From Sympetrum striolatum (Eukaryota > Arthropoda > Insecta > Odonata > Libellulidae): 64,000 nt of DNA. The translations under genes and the position numbers were made by a program. Below are positions 1 through 10,863 of this stretch, one piece after another (position 1 is the first letter of the stretch; each line of letters opens with the position of its first letter). The notes below the pieces were generated by a model, which was not told the DNA's origin, searched no databases, and saw only the letters and a list, made by a program, of their open reading frames with translations. The stretch is taken from the NCBI GenBank assembly GCA_947579665.1, contig OX388344.1, positions 8,612,346 through 8,676,345 of the forward strand, written 5' to 3'.

Positions 1-519
1 AAGAATATTTTCGATCAGAACTGTGACTGGACTCAGAGATGGAAGTCAACAGTCAATACGCTTCACCTGACTAAACATTATCGGCAATTTGTCTCACTTG
101 CCTTTCTTTGGCCATGCTGTAAACTGAACAACCCCGATTGGCCAGTTTCACACACGACGGTTTCACTTGTCCAGTCGCTAGGGATGCTTTCACACACAAA
201 ACCCAAGCCGGCCAGAGACCAGCTCGGTTGCTTCTCCGGCGTTGGTGAAAAAATAATTCTTTTTGCTTTCCAACCTGCCTCATGATTACGCTTCTCCGTA
301 ATGTACTCTCCGTTTGGAGAGAGGATGGTCTAAATGAAACCGGATGAGGAATTTCTCCACTCAAAGTTAATTCCAAGCCCACCATTTCACTCTCTTCTCA
401 TTTTCGAGGAGTTTTATTAGGGATCAGAAGCTAATAGCAGTATTTGTTTTATTTTTTGTTGTTACCCCCCAGATACAAATAACATAATCGTCCGGATTAC
501 CGGGGTTCTACTGTATATA
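1..519. other. Unassigned sequence at left edge
   Basis: No gene or repeat family is recognised here. The minus strand is open for about 100 codons (385-71), but the product matches nothing I know and has no domain signature. Given the CD2BP2 exon at 2729, this stretch most likely lies inside a further intron of that gene, whose last exons are off the left edge. Confidence 0.4.
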
Positions 520-1060
520 TGAAATTTCATGTCAAGACGGTGATTTGGCTTATATCGGGCAGAAAAAAAGAAAATTAGAGAAAAGATTTAGAGAACACAT
601 AGCACATTTTAAACAATCACTAGGACAAATCTACTGTGGCACAACACATACAACAGCACAATCACAGAATCAGGTTGGTAAGTTTATAATTGAGAAAATC
701 AGTACACAAATCTTCCAAACTTGATGCATATGAAAGCATCATAAGAACAAAGAGAAACTCATGAATGCCGATCATGGCCCTATCCCAAACTACCCCCTGT
801 ACACTCTTTTGGAAATTCTTCCGGAAACCAGGTAAGTCTCTTTCCTTTCTCAGTGTCCTCCTACGTCAATAGGGGAACACCTGTAATCCCAAACTCTTCT
901 CACCAGAACACTTTATACCTCACATACAGGGAAACACCCACTCACTCCACCAACTAAACAATAAATACCCCTCACCCTGCTGGCATCGCTTTGTATCTAA
1001 TTAGTTCTGAAGAAGGATGCACCCCAGTCGAAATACGTATTGATATGTGGTGGACCCCCA
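520..1060 (+). mobile_element. Penelope-like retroelement remnant (GIY-YIG endonuclease end)
   Basis: From 521 one frame reads EISCQDGDLAYIGQ followed by KRKLEKRFREHI, the layout of the GIY-YIG nuclease at the C-terminus of Penelope-like elements (cysteine, then YIGQT-like core, then an R..EH helix). The frame closes at a TGA at 722-724. Related codons continue out of frame to about 830 (NADHGPIPNYPLYTLL). At 1003-1045 a phrase meaning 'SEEGCTPVEIRI' in one frame resembles the 3' end of such elements. The reverse transcriptase part is absent. A dead fragment; assignment by motif only. Confidence 0.65.
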
Positions 1061-1094
1061 GGTTATGAGAAATAAAGGGTAGCAGTTTGAAAGT

Positions 1095-1600
1095 AAAGGA
1101 GTTTTGGTACCTTACCTCGATTAGGCCGATTTTAGAATAGACAGTGTGGGATCCTCATGAGAAAGGTCATATATTTATTATTATTATTAATATAAAGAAA
1201 ATTGAGAAAGTTCAAAGAAAGGCAGCTTGCTGTGTCATGGATAGGTTTAGAAAACTAAATGGCGTCTCAGAAATGTTTAAAAGCCTTGGATGGGAATCGC
1301 TAGAGAAGAGGAGGAAAACAAACAGGCTTGGTTGCGTTGACCAGGTAATAACAGGCAGTAAGGGATCGGAAGTATTTGGAAATTTAATCAAAACATCAAA
1401 TTTTTTGGGAAGAAGTCACAACCACAAATTAGGCCACAAAGAACCAATGTAGCAATATATTCATTTTTGAACAGAGGCACAGCCGAGTGGAACAACTTAC
1501 TTGAATCACTCTTTAAGACCTTACCTAAAAATCCAAGATATTTTACGAAAAAAAAAAAAGCCTTGGAAGCCACAAAGGCCTACCAGGAATCCTAAAAATC
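1095..1600 (+). mobile_element. LINE fragment (CR1/Jockey-like RT C-terminus)
   Basis: The plus strand encodes the thumb and C-terminal part of a LINE reverse transcriptase: SIRPILE, a stop, then TVWDPHEKGH, IEKVQRKAACCVMDRF, and GVSEMFKSLGWESLEKRR. After a frame change comes IYSFLNRGTAEWNNL. This is the usual order (RP.LEYA..VWDPH / EKVQRRAARFV / LGWPSLE.RR / NSFFPRT..EWN) for CR1 and Jockey relatives. An AT-rich insertion near 1172-1192 and stops show it is inactive. Confidence 0.85.
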
Positions 1601-1685
1601 TTGCATGGATGACTATGTGTTATTTATATTATCATCATTGTATATCAAGGTTTCCCAAAATATTTAAGTCATTATTATTTTCGAA

Positions 1686-1851
1686 TGCATACCTTCCATT
1701 TGGCCTTATTAACTTATCTAATAAATATTACTGCGATTGGATTATGGTTCTCGAAACTGTTTAGCATTGAGTTGGCACGGGTTGCCATAATCCAATCGCA
1801 ATAATATTTAATAGGCAAGTTAATAGACCAAAAAAATATAGAAGGTATGCA
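1686..1851. repeat. Imperfect inverted repeat, about 62 bp arms
   Basis: The arms at about 1686-1747 and 1785-1851 are reverse complements with a few mismatches and small indels. Shared blocks include CCATAATCCAATCGCA and GAAGGTATGCAT. The spacer is about 37 bases. The shape fits a small fold-back element; no coding capacity and no clear target duplication are seen. Confidence 0.7.
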
Positions 1852-2049
1852 TATTTGATTTTGCAAAAATAATATTTTTTCTTATATCTTGGGACACTAT
1901 ACTGAATATAGCAAAAATTGAATATTAAATTTAAATGCGAAATGAATGTCATTGTAAAAATGTTATGTCATAATTATGCTGACACCAGACATATCTGTGG
2001 CGGAAATTCTAATAAATAATTAAATGAATATAATCAAGATCGTGGTCAG

Positions 2050-2265
2050 ATCATTATTTTTCTGCTGAGCTACAGTTGTCTGATGAAGTCCTCGTAAGCT
2101 CTACTGAACTTATCAGGTGGTGCTTCACCAAGGGAAAAGCAACAACTAACGTATATAACCATTCCCTGATCAGAAAAATCTGAACAGCCAGGAATCAAAC
2201 CCAGGACCTTGGTGTTGGAGAAATAGCATAGCTAGAACACTAGGTACTCAGCTACCAATGACAGT
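2050..2265 (-). mobile_element. tRNA-derived SINE remnant
   Basis: On the minus strand this reads as a tRNA-like head: a degraded B box (complement of GGAATCAAACCCAGGACC near 2190-2207) followed by a body containing TTTTTCTGATCAGGGAATGG. The same body occurs near 24,447 (minus) and 11,130 (plus), so it is one family. It lies in the CD2BP2 3' intron. Degraded, probably old. Confidence 0.6.
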
Positions 2266-2728
2266 AAATAAGATGAATTATCTTTTATTTGAGACATGAC
2301 TTTGTGGTGCTGACTTCATCATGGAAAGAAAACAAACTTTTATCCTTTCCTGCTCTGCCCTGTTCAAACTCTCTCAATTGCACCCATTGACTTCAACGAG
2401 GAATATGATATTCACTTCACGGCATATTACCACTTTAGTTTGACGAATCTGACCTGACTTAGCATGGTGTGACACTGACATGACCCATCATGTAAAAGAG
2501 GACACAGTGCACACTATCTCTCCACAATCTTAACGCTCATTATAGTTCCACAATTCTAGACAACCCCAATTTAGGAGTGATTAAGATAATTCCTTCTGGG
2601 TGTTGCAATTTTCATAAACAGCAGTGTATCTGATGGAATTACACAATTACATATTTCTTGCCAAATCAATGCATTAGAGGACTCTTAATTCCAATTAAGT
2701 AAAAAATTTAACTAAATCTTTTACATAC

Positions 2729-2934
2729 CTTATCTGTTATGTATTCAAAACTTTCTTGATAAATATTCATGTTTCCTGTCTCAGTGAGTAGTTCATCAGC
2801 AAGCTCAGTGAGTTGGAGCATTTTCTGCCTCTCTGCTTCTTCAGATGACTCTTCACTATTCCTCCCAGCCTCTTCCTTCTTTTGGCCTCGCTTGCACCAC
2901 TTCTGAGATGCAGATTTGCATTTCACCTTACCCC
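2729..2934 (-). CDS. CD2BP2: CD2BP2 coding exon 4
   Basis: Acceptor CTGTAG|GGGG at 2935 keeps phase with exon 3; a CATCTCAG acceptor further in would break the frame. Donor GATAAG|GTATGT. Encodes a basic stretch (KWCKRGQKK), an acidic run, and LQLTELADELLTETGNMNIY, matching the human RLSGLADQMV..GNLGVYQET region. Ends in phase 0; the following exon is not in the window. Confidence 0.88.
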
Positions 2935-5900
2935 CTACAGATGTATAAACCAAATCTGATTTGAGTCTAGTGCTAATAGCAACTGTGGTATATAAAGTTC
3001 TTGAAAACATTTGAAATATAAGAATGCTATCAAAGCAATGCTTTTAAATGGGAATAATCGGGACTTTGGGGCCTTCTGGAATTGAACCCTTGACACTGAG
3101 GTTCAAAATCGCAGTTTTTCTGGCGGTTACACATTATGGCCAATACGTCGTAAAAATTTCAAGTCAATGACGCTTGTGGTTTAGCCTGTGAATTAGTATC
3201 CCATCAGGGTATATACATATGAATGAATCCGGAGAAGGAATTTTATATAATAGATAAGATATATATATATATATAGAGATATTGAGTGAAATTACTAGTT
3301 GGAATGATAGAACATCATCAACCAGTGCAAACTTGCTCCTTAAATCTCAAATGGAGCAAGTCTTTGACAAGAAAGTTGATTTTATTAATACAGTTCTAAG
3401 CCTTTATATGCTCCAAGAAAAAGGAAAGAAGCAATACAGGGAAATAATTCTGGTCTATTTTTCCTGAATCTTTAGAGAAGATACTAACAATTAGACCCCA
3501 GCCACATAGTGATGGTAATGTGCTGGATCAAATTGTGAATGTACACAGGTGGTCCTTATTCATATGGAAAAAATTGTTTTGAGAAATTCTTTCAGGTCAC
3601 CCCCTAATGTTGTTCCATATGGCCAGAAAATAAATTGTTCAAAATATTATTTAAATCAGAAAATGAAAACAGGTGCCGCATGGCAATTCAAGTTTATGTT
3701 TTTCAATATTTTTGGCCTTTTTTCGGACATCACAGGTGATTACTGAGTCTTCCCATTTTTGAACAGTTTTGATTTTTTTATCAATACATTTAGACCTTAA
3801 GGTGATTTTCGTAATATATTAATTAGATCAGTGCAGTTGTTTTCGATATTCAGTCCAAATAGAGAGGTATTCGATATTCAGTCCAAATCGACACCCCCGC
3901 TCGGTAATATGAATTTCTCCACTTGGTAATCTGTCTTTTATTTATAGCTCTAAATTCATTGTAGCATAGTTTTTCTGCATAGAGTATGTCAAAATCAGAA
4001 TTATGCATAAGATACTTAAAAATTTTGAATTAAACTACAGATAAAAGGAAATAAAGTGTTTTTTTCCAGCATCGATTTGTAAGTTAAGTTTTGGATTTCT
4101 TAGTTTTAGTAAATAAAATGAAGCAATTTGATGATAAAAATGCATCATAAATGTTTATTAATGTAATGACTTAAAATATTTGGGCAATCGTTGTTGTTAC
4201 AGTCCGGGAATTTGCATTCTAATTGAGGAAGACTTTTAGTACAAATTGTTTTTGAGTTTCATTTTTAGTTTTTCGTCGAACTCCTCTGTCAACTTAACTC
4301 CTATTTCTGTGTAGTCTTTGCAGACTTTCAATTCTTTCACAATCTCAAGTCCTTGTTTGTATCTTTTGTCATCTAGCCGGATAAGTGAATCGTTGGACAA
4401 AAATTACAAACAAATATTAAACCTTCAGAAAAATGATTTGGATTTGCTAAAAATAAAATTTTAAAGTCCTTTTTCTATGAATTAATGAATGTCCTTTGGC
4501 TGTACTGAAGCTGTACAGAACTCTTCTACTATTTGTAGGCTGCCATGACAAGAACAAACAAAAATGGTATAAAAACAGCTTTTTCTATAAGGTATCTGAC
4601 ACCCTCAAGAGGAATGAAAGTGGAATAGACGCATTTTATGTTTAAAAATTTCAAAATGCATACTAATAAAGATGGGTGATTAACCCTTTGAATGCCAGGA
4701 GGCCAATCTATCTGCCTCCCTAGTATATGCAAAACGTGCCACAGGCCAATCCATCGGCAGCATTTGTTTAAGCCATTACTCTTCCATCTCCATGAATAAT
4801 ATAGCCTTTGTTAAACTTTTGTTGGTATCTCTGATGCTTACTCATCTCTGACCACAAAAATTGTAGTGGAAATGCAATACTTAGTATTTTTTGGCTCAAA
4901 TAACATCAGCGGTTTTCTCTGCAGCAACTGATCTTGGGTTTCGAAGAAAAGACCTTCTCTGATGTCTTAGATTTCACTGATCCTTAAGTTTCCTTGAGCC
5001 TTCCTAAACACAATTCTTGTATGCTTACTCATTCATAAAAAGAACCATTCAAATACAATACTTGAATTTTTCGGCCCTAAGAACATTGAGGTGTTTCTCC
5101 ACAGTCTATTGAATGGGGTTGCTTCTGAATGCTATGGCAAGGGAAACAAATACTTATGCAGATAATTTTCTTACCGCATCTGCTAATAAATACCGGAATA
5201 TTTACCACTTACTTTGCAGTACTTCTGCCAAAATATCTATATTCTCAAAATGCAAATTCATGGCAAGTATGCAAGATAAATTTCCAGAAATCCATGCAAT
5301 ACTTTAAGATGGGAAAAAATGGTAAAAATTGTAAATCTGGTGCCTTCTAGAATAGAACCAGTGATATGTTAAAGTAGTAGCGATCGGCCCTGGTCAGATC
5401 GCTACTTGAATTTTGCAGTGTGATCTGGAATCCAGTATATATTACAAAAATAAATCTAATTAAGAGGGTGCAGAAGTGCTTGGTTAAATGTTTTGTTTGT
5501 AAGGATGCCATTCAACCCAGAGCAATATCAGTCTCTTTGCAAGAAATTTCACTTACTTCCACTCTCCTACCGGCGTAAAATTACTGACTTCCTTTTTTTT
5601 GGAAAAAATTATTTCCCGAGATTCCCTAGACACTTCTAGGCAAATTGAAATTAAAATAAATGTTCTGTTGCATATCACCAGAGTATTTTACGATTTCTAC
5701 GTTCTTGCCTGCCAGGTCAATAGTTACAAACATCCCCAAGTACCGAGTCTAGCCAACAACATAATATAAGAACTGCATACAGTGGATATATTTTCTATCT
5801 ACAACACTACAAGGTAAGCTAATTGAATGATGAAGACATGGTAAACTCACCTAAAGACATATTGTAAGATAGCGTTATTATATTAACTATACATTGCCTT

Positions 5901-7127
5901 TCATTTTTATACATAAATGATGACCATCTTTAGACGATAAATTACCAATACAATAGGTTTATAGATATCTTCACAGCCATAAAAGTTTAAGCTAGAAAGA
6001 CTATCTCATTTGTACCATTGAGAAGAAAGTTTTTGCATAACTTGCAGGTAATGTAACATAATAACAATTTCTTATTTTTCAGATGAGCATCCAGAAACAC
6101 GTGCAAGGTTGTGAAATTATGTCTGTAACTTTCCATCGCGTAGCGGTTGACTGTAACATTTAGCTACTAGAACACTGGTTTGTAACTTGCGGATCACAAA
6201 GGGGACTTGGCTATTTTAGAAGCTTGTCGGTTTTAAATCACAAAATTGAATTTAAAATTTAAAGGTTGCTGAGAAAACATTAATAATTTGTACCTATGAA
6301 GAATTTTGTGATATTAAGTAATATAATCCTCAAAAAAAACTATTAACCTGAAAATTTGATCTAAGGTAAAAAGGTCCATAACTTAAGTGGAAATGTTTAC
6401 CTAGTCTCCTAAGGGATTGAGCCACAGTTTCTCCAGGCCTCATATATTCTAAAATCTTTTTGTAAGCAGTTATATGATCAAATGGTGTGCTGCTGCTAGC
6501 GTCTCCTTCTGATTCTCGTGTCTTCTCATCTTCTCCTAGATTCTGCTTTACCTGGAAGATATTGTGAACATGAGTAAACAATGAATAATAAACGGCACCG
6601 CAGTTGCATTTGGATAATACGGATCGGCTCAAGGTAGACAAAACAAACTCTAACATATCGAAAACCGATATAATTCCAGTCTGCATATTTTTTACCTTAA
6701 CCCAATCAATATTATCGAGCCAATTGTCCTTGATTAGTTTAGCTTCTTTTTTCCAGTGATAATTTCCATCTGTGTCGAAATGTCCTTCTTCCATTTCCTC
6801 TTTCATGTTAAACGGTGTTATTCGTACGTTTCCGTCTAAGTCCGCTGTGGAATCTTCTTGTCCTAATTTTAGTTTACACAAAGACTTGAATATATGTTCA
6901 AAAAGTGGTATCTATCATTCACAAGAATTCAATTGGAAAACTTAGTCTCATGTAAATTAACTATTAGAGATCTCACCTTCAATTTCATCCTCCGCAAGAA
7001 TTTCATAATTTCTTTCGTTTCCATCGTCTTCTTCGTCAGAATCAAGGGAATTCAGCTTTATTCCTAATTTCGCTGTCTTACTTTCAACCCAAGTATCAAG
7101 TTCTTCATCGAGTTTTCTTTTAGACAT
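2729..7127 (-). CDS. CD2BP2: CD2BP2 (U5 snRNP 52K / Lin1 homologue), 5' part
   Basis: The family is a U5 snRNP subunit that binds PRP6 and, through a C-terminal GYF domain, proline-rich spliceosomal partners; it leaves before splicing. Four exons join in phase: 7127-6977, 6862-6696, 6551-6401 and 2934-2729 (225 codons). The product starts MSKRKLDEELDTW, with an acidic LDSDEED stretch, then the family hallmarks VRITPFNMKEEMEEGHFD and WLDNIDWVK, then ETVAQSLRRLG and the TELADELL / MNIYQES helix region. The human protein is 341 aa; the missing part is the linker and GYF domain, expected left of position 1, since I find none in 1-2700. A 5' untranslated intron is likely, because an acceptor (TTTTCAG at 7142-7136) lies 8 bases before the ATG. 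The gene faces HIRIP3 head to head. Confidence 0.93.
3035..3275 (+). repeat. TACGAG family, tail fragment in CD2BP2 intron
   Basis: Contains the last monomer (GGACTTTGGGGCCTTCTGGA, then a B-box complement mutated to TTGAACC), the T1 tail (CAATGACGCTTGTGGTTTAG) and the linker (GAATGAATCCGGAGAAGG). An isolated, diverged copy of the family filling 43.7-63.7 kb. Confidence 0.85.
3280..5384. other. CD2BP2 intron, nothing recognised
   Basis: AT-rich intron sequence between exons 4 and 3. Short open frames (for example 3282-3467 and 3549-3746 plus) match nothing I know. A TTAACCCTTTGAATGCC motif at 4680 resembles a piggyBac terminus but has no partner. Confidence 0.4.
5385..5775 (+). mobile_element. 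LINE fragment (Jockey/CR1-like RT C-terminus)
   Basis: From 5393 the frame reads VRSLLEFCSVIWNPVY followed by INLIKRVQKCLVK, the usual C-terminal signature of Jockey-type LINEs. After a frame change comes LLPLSYRRKITDFLFF, and near the end VNSYKHPQVPS. Frameshifts and stops show it is inactive. It sits in the CD2BP2 intron in the sense opposite to that gene. Confidence 0.78.
5776..6400. other. CD2BP2 intron, nothing recognised
   Basis: AT-rich sequence with no repeat, RNA or coding signal I can support, other than the donor region of exon 3. Confidence 0.4.
6401..6551 (-). CDS. CD2BP2: CD2BP2 coding exon 3
   Basis: Acceptor CTTCCAG|GTAAAG, donor ACTAG|GTAAAC. Encodes a variable acidic linker, then YKKILEYMRPGETV and AQSLRRLG, corresponding to the human LLPRETVAGALRRLG helix. 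Ends in phase 1. Confidence 0.93.
6696..6862 (-). CDS. CD2BP2: CD2BP2 coding exon 2
   Basis: Acceptor AAATTAG|GACAAG, donor GTTAAG|GTAAAA. With the G from exon 1 it gives 56 codons, including the most conserved block of the family (VRITPFNMKEEMEEGHFD; DNWLDNIDWVK). Ends in phase 0. Confidence 0.95.
6977..7127 (-). CDS. CD2BP2: CD2BP2 coding exon 1
   Basis: Runs from the ATG at 7127-7125 to a GAAG|GTGAGA donor (exon ends 6977, phase 1). It encodes MSKRKLDEEL, the acidic SLDSDEEDDG and AEDEIEG, matching the start of the human protein (SLDSDEEEDD, SEDVEGQ). The ATG is preceded at 8 bases by a splice-acceptor-like TTTTCAG. Confidence 0.9.
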
Positions 7128-7135
7128 AGTGCTCC

Positions 7136-8253
7136 CTGAAAATTTACATTTGATGGAGAAAATTACATTTGACATTCACCTCCTCATCCTCATTAACTAT
7201 CACGATCATTACCCTAACTTAAAATTTTGTGAGTAATTCCGACACTAATGACACAGCAGGTTTAAAGATAAACGATTTTTAGTTAACTAGACTGGTTTGT
7301 CTTTTACATCCACAGTACATTGAGCAGGTTGAGCATCCACATCACACGTTATCCAACATACCGAATTCGAGGATTTCTTTAAGTGAATCTAATTCCTATA
7401 TATGCTATATTTATAAATACGTAAGCCTTCATTAAAGTGCGCCGAAGTCCTAAAGTATTGCCATTATTAAAGGTAATATGCTCTAAAATCAAGTAAATTC
7501 TACCCATTCTACCTCACTTAGGCCCAATGATAGTAAATACATTACACAATGAACAAAAGTAGATTCATGGAGGCTTATACACAAATTACTCGAAAAAAAT
7601 TAGAAGCTACCGATACAGAGCAAATTATACTGAGTTCATCGCTCTTTATAGGTGAAGTTTATTTCAGTATTATAATCACTTTCGCTTTAATTTGAGAATT
7701 AAATTCCATAGGGAATAGCGTGAATGGAAAACATTATTTGTTGTCGTTTGTTTATTATGATGTAGAGAATGAATATATACATGATTCCTTTTCTATTATT
7801 ATTAAAATTTTTCGTTACTAGGTTGCAGCGGTTTATATATTAATCCTCTCGCTGTCTTTACCCCCAGATATTTGATTTTTTCATTCTGATTACTCATGTC
7901 TAGAAAGTCAAACTTTTTCATGTTGGTGATAGATTTATATAGTAACGCGGGCGCGGGATATCGTGCGTTGAGCGGCGTTGAGAGTTAAAGAGTAGTATTT
8001 CCCATTGAAAAGTTTGCTTTTAGCGCCAAGTTCCACTGGATTTGTTGTGAAATATTTACGGTGACAAGAGCGTGAAAACGTGATCCATATTCAATTCCTG
8101 TGTTAAAGGAGTTTCTTTATGTAGAACCAAAGAAGGCTTTTATTTCCTCTGATTAAGAAACGAAGGTATTGCCATTCCTTCTAAGAGAATCGATCATAGC
8201 TAACATTGAGGAGACTCCCTGTGCTTCTATTTTCTCTTGGAAACCTTTTTCCT
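7136..8253. promoter_or_regulatory. Head-to-head intergenic region, candidate bidirectional promoter
   Basis: About 1.1 kb separates the CD2BP2 start region (minus) from the HIRIP3 start codon (plus). Most is AT-rich, but 7942-7985 is a sharp cluster of CpG steps (TAACGCGGGCGCGGGATATC and downstream GCGTTGAGCGGCGTTG), unusual for this window. No TATA box at a convincing distance is seen. The first, non-coding CD2BP2 exon should also lie here. Role inferred from position and composition. Confidence 0.5.
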
Positions 8254-10863
8254 ATGAATAGGAAAAGTATACTAAGTGGAAGTGAGGATTCAGAAGAAGA
8301 TACATCCGAGAGAAATGTTGAAGACGACCGAAACTTAAGCGAGAAGAAGAGGAATATCCATCTTAGCGGCATTAATCGGTCAGACTCAAGAAAGAGTCGG
8401 CGTATTTCTTTAAATGAGTCACCTAAAATTAAGAATAATTTAAAAGATGGTAACTTGGGCAACTCAGCAAAAATACCAGACTTAATCAACTCTAATGAAA
8501 GCCTTATCATGAAGACTTTGTTTGAAGAATCAGACGAATCCGAAAGCATGACAGAATCTAGTAACTCAGAAGCTGAAAGAGTAGAGCACAGAATTGAAAA
8601 AAATACTTCTGGCAGTGATAGATTATGTGATAAAAAGCCGAAAGAATGGTCGAATAAAAGAGCAAATTTGTCTAGCGACGGAGAAGACAATGAAGAGACA
8701 GACGGAGAAGGAGATGTTACTCGTAGGAATTCTAAGAATGCATGTCCTGAAGAAGGTTCCATTGATTCCGGTAGTGACGAGAAAACATTAAAATATAAAG
8801 CAGATGAAAATAGGAAAGTGAAATCGTTGGCTACCCCGAGAAGGTCAAGTTCCATCGGAAGAAAACGGAAGAGAGAGAAAGAAAGTGAATCGCTTGAATC
8901 TGGAAGCAGTGAAAATGAAATCAAAGACACCGTAAATAAATTGATAGAAGAAACAGGTGATAATACTGTAAACAATCCTATAAAGAAGCTCCGTTGTTTG
9001 GATAATGATTTCTACAAATCAAGCCACAGCACTGATGCCAAAAGAGATGAAACATCGTCCAGTGAGGAATTTGGAGAAGGCACCAAAAGAGAGAAAGGCA
9101 AAGGGACACGAAATTCAGAAAGGAAAAGAGATGACAGTGATTCAGAAAAACCCTCCAAAAATGAAGATCGTGAAATTACTTTAAAACGAAAAACTAGTAA
9201 GAAGACAGAACATGGAAAGCAACGAGAATTAGAATGTTTTAAATTTGAGACGGAGTTACTAAAATCTGAGTGTAAAAGAAACAAAATAAAGGAAAACGGA
9301 AAGAGAAATTACCGAGCCAAGGATGAATCTTCTAGTCAAGATTTACAGACACCTAATAAAAGTTATAAAGTACAAAGTAAGTACCCTGATCCCACTGCAT
9401 CTTTGGATAAACCAAAAGACTCTAATTCACTGTCATTGAAACAGAAATTAGATAAGACAAGTAAAGGAAAGAAATCTCCTGATGGTAATGCATCTTCAAG
9501 TGAAGCAGAAGATTCGGATTCACAGCCATTGAAACTGAAACCAGATAAGATAGGTAAGGGAAAGAAAGCTCCTGTCAGCAATGCATCTTCAAGTGAATCA
9601 GAAAATTCCGATTCACAGTCATTGAAAAAGAAATCAAATAAGATAGGTAAGGGAAAGAAAGCTCCAGACAGCAATGCATCTTCAAGTGAATCAGAAAATT
9701 CCGATTTACAGCCATTGAAAAAGAAATCGGATAAGAGAAGCAAAGGAAAGAAAGCTCCCGGCAGCAATTCATCTTCAAGTGAAGCAGAAAATTCGGATTC
9801 GAAGCCATTGAAACAGAAATCGGATAAGATAAGCAAGGGAAAGAAAGCTCCAGACAGCAGTTCATCTTCAAGTGAATCAGAAAATTCTGATTCAAAGCCA
9901 TTGAAAAAGAAATCAAATGAAAGAAGCAAAGAAAAGAAAGCTCCCGACAGCAATTCATCTTCAAGTGAAGCAGAAAATTCCGATTCACAGTCATTGAAAA
10001 AGAAATCAAATAAGATAGGTAAGGGAAAGAAAGCTCCAGACAGCAATGCATCTTCAAGTGAATCAGAAAATTCCGATTCACAGCCATTGAAAAAGAAATC
10101 AAATAAGATAGGTAAGGGAAAGAAAGCTCCTGACAGCAATGCATCTTCAAGTGAATCAGAAAATTCTGATTCAGAGCCATTGAAACAGAAATCAAATAAG
10201 AGAAGCAAAGGAAAGAAAGCTCCCGACAGCAATGCATCTTCAAGTGAAGCAGAAAATTCTGATTTACAGCCATTGAAAAAGAAATCAAATAAGAGAAGCA
10301 AAGGAAAGAAAGCTCCCGACAGTAATGTATCTTCAAGTGAACCAGAAGATTCTGATTCACAGCCATTGAAAAAGAAATCGGATAAGATAAGCAAGGGAAA
10401 GAAAGCTCCTGACAGCAATGTATCTTCAAGTGAAGCAGAAAATTCGGATTCGAAGCCATTGAAACAGAAATCAAATAAGATAAGCAAGGGAAAGAAAGCT
10501 CCCGAAAGCAATTCATCTTCAAGTGAATCAGAAAATTCCGATTCAGAGCCATTGAAACAGAAATCGGATAAGAGAAGCAAAGGAAAGAAAGCTCCCGGCA
10601 GCAATTCATCTTCAAGTGAAGCAGAAAATTCGGATTCGAAGCCATTGAAACAGAAATCGGATAAGATAAGCAAGGGAAAGAAAGCTCCAGACAGCAGTTC
10701 ATCTTCAAGTGAATCAGAAAATTCTGATTCAAAGCCATTGAAAAAGAAATCAAATGAAAGAAGCAAAGAAAAGAAAGCTCCCGACAGCAATGTATCTTCA
10801 AGTGAAGCAGAAGATTCGGATTCACAGCCATTGAAACAGAAATCAAATACTGATAGTAGAAAA
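8254..10863 (+). CDS. HIRIP3: HIRIP3 exon 1 (870 codons, repeat-bearing)
   Basis: One long low-complexity coding exon ending at donor AAA|GTGAGT in phase 0. Reading past the donor meets a stop at 10,897. An acceptor-like ATGAATAG at 8254-8261, after a pyrimidine-rich stretch, leaves room for an upstream coding exon. Confidence 0.92.

Noticed and set aside
4680..4700. piggyBac-like end (TTAA followed by CCCTTTGAATGCC)
   Set aside because: No opposite terminus or transposase found nearby; could be chance or a lone fragment.
8206..8253. Extension of the HIRIP3 reading frame upstream to 8206
   Set aside because: 8206 is a TTG, not ATG; the first ATG in the frame is 8254.
8181..8975. 264-codon minus-strand frame opposite the start of HIRIP3
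   Set aside because: Complement of a serine/glutamate-rich coding exon; composition artefact.
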